Assembly (NCBI GenBank): GCA_033239525.1
Contig: BSYO01000036.1
Coordinates: 3,742,126-3,806,125 of the forward strand
DNA length: 64,000 nucleotides
Reading direction: 5' to 3'
Source of the DNA: Nepenthes gracilis
Lineage: Eukaryota; Streptophyta; Magnoliopsida; Caryophyllales; Nepenthaceae
How positions within the stretch are numbered: the first letter of the stretch is position 1; the number at the start of each line of letters is the position of its first letter. The notes under the pieces are model-generated. The model ran no database searches, was not told the origin of the DNA, and saw only the letters and a program-made list of their open reading frames with translations. Of this stretch, positions 46,740 to 56,962 are shown piece after piece. A program made the position numbers and the translations under genes.

Positions 46740-48290
46740 AACAAGTGGGGATATTTCTTCCGGATCTCATCCTCCTTCTCCCAGGTAGCCTCCTCCAGAG
46801 CATGATTCCTCTATAAGATCTTGACTAAAGGAATCGTTTTCATCTGAAATACCTGGTCTCTACGGTCCAGAATCTACATAGGCTCCTTGACGTATGAGAA
46901 ATCTTCGCTGATCGATAGGGGCGTGTAGTCAATAATATGAGTAGGATCATAAACATACTTTCGAAATATGGACACATGGAAAACGTCATGCACCTCTTCC
47001 AAAGCCAGTGGCAAAGCCAAACGATAGGCTACCTCTCCCACTTTCTCCAAAATCTTAAACAGGCCAATAAACCTCGACTTCCACTTTCCTTTTTGAGCCC
47101 AACTGGATATGCCCTTCAACGGCAATATCTTCAAGAAGACAAAGTCTCCAGCTTCAAATCTCAGTTCCAATCTTCTCTAATCGGCATGATTCTTCTGCGG
47201 GCTTTAGACCACTTTCAGCTTCTCATCGATCAATCTGATCTTCTCGGACGTTTTCATAATAATCTATGGCCCCATGAGCCATCTATCACCAGTCTTTTCC
47301 CAATAAATCGAAGAGCGGCACTTCCTTCCATTCAAAGTTTCGAAGGGGGACATCCCAATACTCGCCTAATAGCTATTATTATACGCGAACTCCACCAAGG
47401 CTAAGTGATCATCCCAATTGCCTTTCAGTTCCATCACCGCGGCCCTTAATATGTCCTCCAAAATCTAAATGGTCCGTTCAGATTTTCCATCCGTCTGTGG
47501 GTGATAAGCCATACTAAACTTCAGATCTGTTCCCAATTCACGATACAAACTCTCCCAAAATTTTGAGACAAACCTTGGGTTTTGATCTAACACGATAGTG
47601 GCCAGAATCCCATGCAACCTAACCACTTCATTAATATACATTTAGGCTAATCGATCCCTCAAATGAGTCGTCCGAATGGAAAGAAAGTGCACTTATTTCG
47701 TGAGTCGGTCGACAATCACCCAAATGGCGTCATGGTTCCTAGGCGTCCTCGGCAATCCCAACAGAAATCCATAGATATATCTTCCCACTTCCAATTGGGA
47801 ATAGACAAGGGCTGCAAAAGACCGGATGGCTTCTTATGCTCGGCCTTTAACTACTGACAGACCAAGCATCTTCCCACAAAGGCCACGATTTTTTTCCTCA
47901 TCTTCCTCTACCAAAATATCTTCCTTAGATCTTGATACATCTTATTGATCCCCGAGTGAATCATGTATCGGGACCGGTGAGCTTCCTTCATAATCTATTC
48001 TTTCAAATTACTGACATTGGGCACGCAAATTCGATCCATAAATTTCAAGACTCCGTCGGCTCAAACACTGAAATCAAGTTCAGCAATATCAGATAAAAAC
48101 AGGTCATTCATCTGCTCTTACTCGATTCGTTTCAAGATCTTCAGTTGGATACTAAAGTGTGACAAAATTATCTGATTTTCTTGAGCATATCTCCAAATAT
48201 CACAATGCTTCATGCATTCTAACAGCTCTATCTCTTTAATCCTCAAATGAGCTGCGAAACACGCTTGTTGGCTCAAAGTATCCGCAACCA
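46740..48290 (-). pseudogene. Chromovirus integrase with chromodomain-like tail, broken
   Basis: The zinc-binding part reads HSGINKMYQDLRKIFW and FVGRCLVCQ near 47860-47975. The core is broken by stops. The C-terminal end is a good frame (46874-47170): ELRFEAGDFVFLKILPLKG, KSRFIGLFKILEKVGEVAYR, LEEVHDVFHVSIFRKYVYD and DPTHIIDYTPLSI. A chromodomain-like EEATWE..D block follows near 46770-46800. Confidence 0.85.
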
Positions 48291-48299
48291 CATTGCCCT

Positions 48300-48727
48300 T
48301 TCCTAGTTAATATTGGATTTCACAATCGAAGTCCTTTAAATAATCCATTCATCTCCTTTGCCTCGTGTTCAACTCTTTCTGGGAAAAGAAAAACTTAAGG
48401 CTCTTGTGATGTAATATACCAATAACTTTTCATTATACAAATAATATCTCTAGATTTTCAAAGTGAAGATTACCACCGCAAGTTCAAAATCGTGAGTTGG
48501 GTAGTTCTTCTCTTGAATCTTCAATTGCCTCGGTCTATAGGCTATTACTTTCTCGTACTGCATTAGGACACACCCAAACCCATCCTGCTCGCGTCACAAT
48601 AAACTTTGAACCCACCCGAGCCTTTTGAAATTGTCAGGATTGGGGTAGACGCCAATTGGTCTTTCAGCTGCTAAAAAATTTGCTCATAATCGTCCGTCCA
48701 GACAAACTTAATGTCCTTCCTCATTAA
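48300..48727 (-). pseudogene. Chromovirus RNase H, broken
   Basis: Minus strand reads [50 protein letters not shown] and [12 protein letters not shown]. The frame joins precisely to SRISMPLTR at 50966, removing the solo LTR and one GCGGG copy. A stop follows EQIF. Confidence 0.87.
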
Positions 48728-48732
48728 GCGGG

Positions 48733-50765
48733 TGTGACGGAACGGATTTTTTTGTCTTCAGATAATTTCGTCATTATAGAAACAGAAACTGAAGCCCCAA
48801 ATAACAACCCTAGGTTCTAAGAAAAAATGGACAGAATTTTTTCTAAAATTGGGCTAAACTGAAATCTAAAATCTACTTTGAACCTACGAATATACAGAAT
48901 AACATCTTAATACCCATCAACATATACTCTCATCATTGACACATGATCCACATACGCCGTATAATTCTCTATGGCTTACATACAATATTTTTTATCCACT
49001 ATACTAACAGTTCAAAATAAGATATGTCATCTAGGATCTGTACAAATCTAGAAAATATATAACAAAAGCAAAACTATATCCATCATATATACCTGCGGAA
49101 GTATAATTTTTTATTTCATCACATGCATAACATACATTTCATGTACAATATCTATATACATAAAATTTCGTATACAAAATCCAATATTTACATTCAAACT
49201 ATTTCCTTCCAAGATCTCCAAAATATCTTTAAGTCTCCAAAAATCTATAGGCTAGGCTTTAAGTCACTCCTTTTCGTCAGACACTAACTCTACTGTATCA
49301 TCTGGAGAAAAAAATAAAACAATGAGTCAAAACCCAATAAGGCACATGAACACATGCAATGAAATCCTTTTATGTAGAACGTGTATATAGATAAGCCAAA
49401 TCACGAAAATATGCAAGAATAGAGGGGTACATGAAACATGAGAAATCATGAATCAATATCAACATGCTCATAAATCATAAAACAGTATAGCAAGTTTTAG
49501 AGATCAGAAACTGATATCAAATTCTATAAGTTCTAGAAATTATTATAAATTCAAAAAAAAAAATTTCTATCAGAAAGGACTAAAATAGTAGACCCTACTA
49601 GTCGAGTGAACGAATAATTGATGATAGATTGTATTCACTCTATACAATCCAAGGTTAGCAACAAGTCTGAGAATATCCCTTCTGGTGGGATTTTATACTA
49701 ATACCTCCTAATGGTCGGTGGATTATATACAAATACCTCCCGAAAGTTGGTGAAATAATGGGATTTCTACCCTTTAAACTAACGCCCTGAGGAAGGGCGG
49801 ATCATGTATAACTCCATAGACAGAGTTATCCTCGATTACCACCATAACGTTCTAAGGCATATCGGAGAACCTTACTTGACTAAATAATAGTCCTAAGTCC
49901 CAATTAACGGAAATTAAAAATAATTTTCTTTTTATTTCTTAATTGATAATTTATTAAACTTCAGGAGCCAGTCGAAAAATATACCGTTAACCCTTTTGAT
50001 TTGCTTCAAAAATTTCACAATAACTTAACAGAGTATTTCCATGTAAATTTTTCAAATGCAAATCGCAACACAGGCGTTACCTCTTTACAAATTAATATTT
50101 ACATGTTAAAATTCATAGATTTTAAACACCAATCCCTAAATTTTCGTTCCAAGGGTTTCAACTAAACTTTTGGACATAAAACGAATGCCAAATACATGTA
50201 TATCCATATACATACATACATATAAATAAATATATATATATATATATGCACATTTCTCCTCACAAACACAAAACACACACACTCACACTAGTACACACAC
50301 ACGGCAACAGTTCTGCCAAAACTCACACATGCATGCACGGTATATACACACACACACACCAAATACATGTATATACACGAAATCGATGCTATACATTACA
50401 ATAAAAACAGACAAATATGAAATTTGTCCGATTAATCAGGAGAAACATGGATTTAGAGTAAAAATACAGATTTCGAGATACTAAAACGTTGTAAAAACGA
50501 TAAATAGCGTCCGAAGTACACTTATTTGAACTCGATCTATAATTATTTTTACCCATATCGGATCAAAACGGGTAAATTTCTCACTTTCTTTTCCTTTCTC
50601 TCCCTCTCCTCTTCGGTCTTCCTTGTGCCTAGTGTCGGGCTGCTCTTTTCCCTCATAAATCACCAAAGCTCTAATTAAAAATAAAAGAAAAAGAAGGGGA
50701 TCACGTGGGGGGACCCTGCCTCCCTTTCCCCCTGCTTTCCTTTTGCTTATATATTTCCATCGTTA

Positions 50766-50817
<52 letters not shown>

Positions 50818-50960
50818 CAAACATGAACGTCGGTCCCCCGTTTTGCCTATTTGCTCCATTTTATTTCAGTAACTATTTTTTCATTATTATTAAGCCTAAC
50901 CATAATTATCATCTACGTGGTTACTCCATAATTATCATGTTCCGAGTTAGGGACCTCACA
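48733..50960 (-). mobile_element. Solo LTR with perfect TSD
   Basis: Plus strand starts TGTGACGGAAC and ends GGACCTCACA. The TSD GCGGG lies at 48728-48732 and 50961-50965. An (ATT)n run is at 50765-50815, CA runs at 50270-50365, and a CT-rich leader near 50580-50640. No coding domains. It sits in the reverse transcriptase/RNase H junction of the host element. Confidence 0.93.
50765..50816. repeat. (ATT)n microsatellite
   Basis: About 17 ATT units inside the solo LTR. Confidence 0.93.
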
Positions 50961-50965
50961 GCGGG

Positions 50966-51740
50966 TCAATGGCATAGAAATCCTAGAGAAATTCTCCACA
51001 AGCCTCCAATAATAACCTGTCATCCCAAGGAAACTCCGGACCTCGGTCACTGATGACGGTCGGCTCCATTTAACAACAATCGCAATCCTCTTCGGGTCCA
51101 CAGATATGCCACCATTCGAAATAATATGACTCAAAAAGGCAACTTCTTCTAGCCAAAACTCACACTTATTCAATTTAGCATACAATTTCTCCTCTCGAAG
51201 CATTTGAAGCACAATCCTCAAATGTATGGCATGCTCATCATAATTCCTCAAATAGATCAATGTGCCATTGATGAACACCATCACAAATTTATCAAAGTAG
51301 GGTCGAAATATCCGATTCATCAAGTCCACAAAAGCGACCGGAGCATTTGACAATCCAAATGGCATGACTAGAAATTCGTAATACCTATACCTTGTTCGAA
51401 ATGTTGTCTTAGCTACATCATCTTTCTTAATCCTCAATGGGTAATACCCTAAGCGAAGATTGATGGTTGAAAACACTTGTGCTCATTGCAGGTGAACAAA
51501 TAGGTCGTCAATCCTTAGCAAAGGATACTTGTTCTCAATGGTAATCTTGTTATGCTCCTAGTAATCAATACAAAGCCGCAATGATCCATCTTTCTTCTTG
51601 ACGAATAGCACTGGGGTACCCCAAGGTGACACGCTTGGCCAAATAAATTCCTTGTCCAGAAGCTCCTACAGTTACTGTTTCAATTCCTTCAATTCGGCAG
51701 TTGCCACCCTATACGGTGCCTTCGAAATTGGTGCCAAGCT
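50966..51740 (-). pseudogene. Chromovirus reverse transcriptase, broken
   Basis: Minus strand shows [82 protein letters not shown] and [20 protein letters not shown]. The catalytic FIDD has become FING, and stops lie near 51490-51670. The [10 protein letters not shown] block is intact. It runs in the same orientation into the RNase H beyond the nested solo LTR. Confidence 0.9.
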
Positions 51741-52646
51741 GAGGACAATCTCAATCTCAAACTCGATTTTTTGATTGGGTGGAAAACCAAGCAATTCCTC
51801 AAGAAAGATATCTTCAAACTCATTGACTACCAGGATATCATTAACCGGCACATTATGACTCCTAATCATGCAAGTATAAGCCAAATAGGTTTGACATCCA
51901 GAATCCATCAAATGACGGGTGTGAAAAGACGAAATAAAACATGGTGGCTCCTTTCGCACCACACCTTGGAAATAGAATAGATCACATCCCAGAAAAGCGA
52001 AATAGACTTGCTTATGGAAGCAATCCACACTAGCGTGATAACTTGCCAGCCAATCCATACCTAAGATCACATCAAAATCGTGTATCTCGAGCAAAATCAA
52101 GTCCACCATCAGTTGTAGTCCCTTAATCCAAACTTCACACCTCGGATACAAGATATTCATGACTATCGGCAATCTCAAGGGTGTGGAAACAACCATAATA
52201 TGATCAAAGATCCTCGAATGGGACAATAAAGTACTTGTAAAACTTCGGGACACACAAGAATTGGTCGAGTTCGAATCCAGAAGAACATACATGGGAGTAC
52301 TAAAGATGATAATTTTACCTTCTACTACATTCGGGGATGCTTCTGCATCCCGAGCTGTAACTGCAAAAGCCTTTCCCGGAGCGATCGACTTCTTCTCTAC
52401 CGGCCTCCTCAGAATATGGCAATCTTTTTCCATGTGGCCGACCTTGCCATAGTTAAAACAAGCTCCCACCCACTTGAGGCATGGCTGTCCACGGTGGGTC
52501 CTCCCGCAGTAATTACAAACATCATTAGTCGCCGGCAGACTCGGTGCTACTGCTGCCACCAGATACTCTGCCTTTCTCTTTCCTTTGTCTTCGGGCTTTA
52601 TCTTCCTCGGAGGTTCTCCGAATCCTAAACCTTGACTCACGGCCAA
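51672..52646 (-). pseudogene. Chromovirus gag zinc knuckle and protease, 324-residue frame
   Basis: The longest uninterrupted frame of this element. It has CNYCGRTHRGQPC, then the zinc knuckle CFNYGKVGHMEKDC (second Cys replaced by Tyr), then NVVEGKIIIFSTPMYVLLD and the protease site LLDSNSTNSCVS (DSG changed to DSN). DFDVILGMDWLASYHASVD, a conserved downstream block, is intact, and TAELKELKQ starts RT. Two key residues are lost, so neither RNA binding nor proteolysis would be normal. Confidence 0.88.
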
Positions 52647-52649
52647 ACT

Positions 52650-53394
52650 TTCCCAGTTTGTAAACCTCTTCGCAAAATAGTGCTACTGCTCTAACTCTTT
52701 CTAAAAAATGAGAGCTCGGTCCAATATCTCTCCATAATCTCGTAACTTGTGCGTAACCAGCTGCCTCCTGATATCGTCCCTTAGCCGAGACTAAAACTTC
52801 CTATCCTTCTTGGCCGCATCATCCAGTATATGCGAGGAGTAACGGGACAACTCCATGAACTTGGTTGCATACTCTACCACGGTCTGATTCTCTTGTTGAA
52901 GCCGTGAAAACTCATCTTCCTTCTGTTCTAATAGAATGGTCAGAAAATACTGCTCAAAAAATTCTTCCTTGAACTTTTTCCACATTATCTGATCCTCAAG
53001 GACTCCCATGGCTCCTTTCTATACCGTCCACCAATGATTAGCTTTGCCCTCCAATTTATACGAGGCAAAAGTCATTTTGTCTTCTTATGGGTAACAAATA
53101 ATAGCAAAAAATCTTCTCCATTCTTCTGATCCTTGCCTCCGCTTTAGTTGGGTCCTGATTTCCTGAAAACTCTGGTGCTCTTTCATTATTGAACCGATTG
53201 TACGCCGTAACTCCCGGATTTACTATAGCTGGGGCTAGAGCTGGAGCTGGAACTAGGGCTGCGGCTAGCATAGGTTGGCGATGACCCTGAGTCATCATTT
53301 CCATGACATCGGCCATCCATCCCATTATATCCAGGTATTCTTCCTCCTGATTTGGTCGAAATCTGGCTTTGGAACTTCTCCCTCGACTTGACAT
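52650..53394 (-). pseudogene. Chromovirus gag, broken
   Basis: The first frame (53056-53394) starts MSSRGRSSKARFRPNQEEEY and contains FNNERAPEFSGNQDP and ARIRRMEKIF. The second (52791-53009) contains MWKKFKEEFFEQYF, KEDEFSRLQQENQTVVEYAT and KFMELSRYS. This is the standard gag core of Tekay-type elements. Stops between the frames and near 52790 interrupt it. Confidence 0.88.
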
Positions 53395-53579
53395 CCTGAA
53401 TCCCTATCATGATGCATTAACAATAGGGTTAGATTCTGACACTAAACTTAACAAAACTGCTTGAACATGGATTTCAATTTATACTTCATATCTAATCAAG
53501 TAATCCTAGCCCTCAACTATAGTCAATCAACTCAAACCCTAAGGCATCTCTCGAGCCAACCTTTTTCTTTAATACCAAC

Positions 53580-55398
53580 TGTGATGTACCGTATTACTAA
53601 TTGAAAATTTAGCAGAGTCTTGACTATAATACGGGCGTCGGCTTTATACAAAACCTGTAATCATCCTGTATAATATACATAAATCCATACAAACACAAAT
53701 ATAGGATCCACAAAAAATTTCATAAATATCTACATCACCAACATAGGACCACAGGTGCCAGGTTGGAGCAAAGAGATGCCTCTAACCCTCAGAGTACCCT
53801 TCAATAAACTTGCAGAAGTAAACTAAAGATAAAAAATTTCACATTCCAACAAAGCATATCACTACTGCTGATTTTCTATCAAAAGAATAAAATATAAGGA
53901 TATACAATTTTTCTATTTCCAAAAGAATCATCAGTTAAACTAAAAATACAAAATATAAATTTTTTTAAATTTCGTGAATGTTTTCCCAAGTTTCTTTTGT
54001 TCTTTTTCCTTTTTCTCTTCTTAATTATTAATTCGTGTTGAAAACTTATTTCGTTGAGGGATCGAGACTAGTAAACTTTTTTGACTAAAGGAGCGGTCGA
54101 TCGTAACCTGAATTGTGTTCACTCCACACAATTTAAGGCCGATATCCTCCTATTCTCAACTTAGAGGGAGCCCGCCTACATATAAACCCAAAAACGGGAC
54201 TGATAAGCAGCAAACGACATTCATAATAGATAATGCCTTCTACTACAGTATATTAAGGATTGCCAAGAAATATCACTCGCTACACTACGGAGTCAAATAG
54301 CCCTTAAATTTTCACTGTAATATCAATGACACGTCAAAATATGCTATCTGTTGAACAATCATCGGTCTAAGTTCTTAGTTTGTTATTTTTTTAGGAAATT
54401 CTACTCTTAAACACATAATTCTTGATTCCCACTCTACTGGAGAACGTCTCATAATTCAATCAGTTCTTTGTTTCGGAGAACAGTTCATCAGTTCATTGCT
54501 TAATTACAGAATATTCCTTTTTGGTTCTTTTTTCATGAAACTTATCCAGATTCAAATTTTTATATTCTTCGTGGGTTTAAATCTTTACGTGTTCATAATT
54601 TTATGCATAATTCATAAATTATGAAATTAAATGCAAATCATTCAAGTTCATATGGCGGGGTTCAATGTTTTACATCCATTTAATGCATAAGTTTTGTGGA
54701 AAATCGATCGGAAGGCACGGGGCATGGATTAGGGTTCCGGTATGCATAAACCACACAAAACGCGGGATTTCGGTCACCAAATCGATGGAATTTCATGCTC
54801 AAGTCATGTGTTTCAATTATCTAGAGTCAAATTATGCATAATACCCAAAATAAATGGTAAATCTGTCCGAGCACGGGTTAGGATTTTTGGATGTGAAAAA
54901 TCATTAAAATCTCACAATCGAACATGAAATCGATATATTTTCATACTTAAATTATGTGTAATACAATATATAATTTTAATCGGGTATCGGAATAATGATA
55001 CCCAAAAAAATGGAATAAAAGTACAAAAAAATAAAAGATGAGAGTATGGGTGCAGTTACTTCGACCCAATTTATCACATTTCCAAATAGCTCTAACTCGA
55101 AATCAAACCTCGGGACCTTAGATTCCTCTTTCTCTCTCTTCTCCTCGCGCTCTGTCTCTCTCTTTCGTGCAGCAACCAAAAAATGATGAAGAAAAGCTCT
55201 CGCAGCGCTTTTATTCTCCGAGCCAGCGCTCGACCGTCAGCCAAGCATGCAGCAGGTGCGCCCATTCTGCCACCGAGCGCCCACCCCAAGCGCTCAAGCG
55301 CTTGACGGGCGCTGGCCCACTGTTTTGGGCACCCGCAACACCGCCTCGGGCTCACTTAATTATCCTTTAATTATAATTTGTGTATCCGGAACCTCACA
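53580..55398 (-). repeat. 5' LTR of the Tekay-like element
   Basis: 1819 bases, plus strand TGTGATGTACC to GGAACCTCACA. GC-rich modules with GCGC, CGAGCG and CGCTCAAGCG cores lie at 55200-55335. The module block is longer than in the partner LTR (46480-46560). Confidence 0.82.
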
Positions 55399-55640
55399 AA
55401 TTCGAGCCATATTTGATATTTAAGATTCGGGCCGCCACAATTATGGTATTAGAGAATCAAAATGCTATAGAGACACTTGAGGATTCTAGAAATTATTGAT
55501 ATTTAAGGATATTAGGTAATTCAATAAGATAAATGAATTTAGATTAATTCTAATAGTTTTACGTTTGAATAGAGGATTGTAGGTCTTTTACGAGACCTAG
55601 AGGATTTAGTATCGCAAAAATTATATAATTCTAGAAAAAA
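55399..55640 (+). mobile_element. LTR end and PBS of an unidentified plus-strand element
   Basis: GGGCCGCCACA ends near 55439 and is followed by ATTATGGTATTAGAGAATC, a PBS-like block (TGGTATCAGAGC type). No gag is recognised after it. Confidence 0.35.
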
Positions 55641-56290
55641 TACTCACTCAACGTTGTAGTCCTTTTTTAAATTTTTCTCAATTATAACAATTTATATTTA
55701 ATTTATTTTTTTAAATATCAAACATGTTTTTTAATTTTTAAAAATATTAATATCATAAAAAATTAACAAGCACATATTTTATTTATTATTTTTTTAAATA
55801 GGACATTTAAATAAAAAAATTAAATGATCAAATACTCTTCCGAGTTAGAAATAGGAGCGCCCCAATGTCTCAAACATTACATATGACCCACTTACATCAT
55901 CAATGCAAGTAATGGGCTCTCTTTTTCAGGATCTGGCCCACCAAGGGCCCATCAAGATGCGGTGGGGATCGGACATTTCGGCTTTCAGTCATTAACAAAA
56001 GAAATCTAAGCCAAAAATGAAAAAAAAAAAAGAGTAAATAGAATTTCTTCTAAAAAGTTCAAAATTTTCACAGCCAATTAAATTAATGGAACCTTTTTTT
56101 ATTTTTTTCATTTAATTTTTAATTCAATCAATTTTATTATTATAATTTAGACAAATAAAATGATAATAAATAATAAAAATTTCAAATTATTATAAAAAAA
56201 TTCTGTTAATATCAACTAAATGGGTTATCGCCCAATCACATGCCACTTTCATGGAGGAACAAGTGAGCCACCTCTCTTAGAAAGGATTGA
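55641..56290. other. AT-rich DNA upstream of YUCCA copy 2
   Basis: 55660-55850 resembles 690-890 near the window start. 56233-56256 holds AATCACATGCCAC and following bases also found directly upstream of YUCCA copy 1. Nothing else recognised. Confidence 0.55.
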
Positions 56291-56508
56291 GGGGGCGTCA
56301 TTCTCCTTCGTGGAGGAGGACCGTCCTTCTCTTAATCTGGGCCGTCGGATATTATATTCGACGGTTATGTGTTTTGGATGATTAAATTTAAAATCGAACC
56401 GTCCACGTTATATTATCCATTCAAAATATGTGGGCCGTCGGATATAAAATCCGACGGCCCAGATTAAGAGAAGGACGGTCCTTCTCCATAAGGGAGAAGG
56501 ACGCCCCC
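56291..56508. mobile_element. Foldback MITE, 218 bp, in the YUCCA copy 2 promoter
   Basis: The two ends are inverted repeats of about 74 bases: GGGGGCGTC at 56291 pairs with GACGCCCCC at 56508. Both arms contain GGACCGTCCTTCTCTTAAT and GGGCCGTCGGAT with few differences. Smaller palindromes (CCGTCGGATAT..TCCGACGG) lie inside. There are no coding sequences. Flanking bases do not give a convincing TSD, so the superfamily is left open. Confidence 0.87.
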
Positions 56509-56650
56509 CGGATCTCAAATGGGGTAAAGTCGACCACTTTTTGAGTTAGCCGACCGATTTTGATTAGATGACTAAAAGTTTTTGAATATTTTTAATAAAA
56601 GAAAACTTATTTTAAAAAAGAAAAAAGAATCCTCTCACCGACCCGTTCCT

Positions 56651-56658
56651 TATTTAAG
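56651..56658 (+). promoter_or_regulatory. Putative TATA box of YUCCA copy 2
   Basis: TATTTAAG within CGTTCCTTATTTAAGCTCACC parallels TATTTAAA upstream of copy 1. It lies 40 bases before the first in-frame ATG at 56691. Confidence 0.6.
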
Positions 56659-56662
56659 CTCA

Positions 56663-56962
56663 CCTTCTCCCAGCTTACCTACCAACCACAATGTCTCCCT
56701 CTCTCTCCCTCTCTCTCCTTTCCCCCTCCCCCCCACCAACGCCATCAAAATCTACTTCTGCTTTCTTCTCTTCTCTACGAATGGAGAAGACACAGCAAAG
56801 CTTCTTGACGGGTAAATTCACCGTTCTCCCAGTTTCCCAACCTACCACAATGTCTCTCTCTCTCTCTCGCCCCCCAACGCCATCAAAATTTACTTCTGCT
56901 TCCTTCTCTAATCTACGACCGGAGAAGACACAGCAAAGCTTCATGATGGGTAAACACAAGAA
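56663..56962 (+). repeat. Tandem duplication of the YUCCA copy 2 5' end
   Basis: Unit 1 (56663-56822) and unit 2 (56823-56962) share TTCTCCCAG, CCACAATGTCTC, a CT run, CAACGCCATCAAAAT, CTACTTCTGCTT-like DNA and GAGAAGACACAGCAAAGCTTC. In unit 2 the ATG before GAGAAGACA has become CCG. Copy 1 has one unit. Confidence 0.88.

Larger units (their letters stand above)
45095..55398 (-). mobile_element. Tekay-like Ty3/gypsy chromovirus with a nested solo LTR
   Basis: The minus strand carries, from right to left: 5' LTR 53580-55398, degenerate PBS (TTGGTATTAAAG), gag, zinc knuckle and protease, RT, RNase H, integrase, chromodomain-like tail, purine tract (AAGTGGGAAAGAA) and 3' LTR ending at 46672. 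A solo LTR (48733-50960) splits the RT/RNase H connection and is flanked by GCGGG on both sides. The 3' LTR is truncated at its outer side, so the element's own TSD cannot be seen. Confidence 0.9.

Noticed and set aside
29045..55398. Endogenous pararetrovirus
   Set aside because: RT is accompanied by integrase, LTRs and a chromodomain-like tail, with no movement or coat protein. This is Ty3/gypsy.
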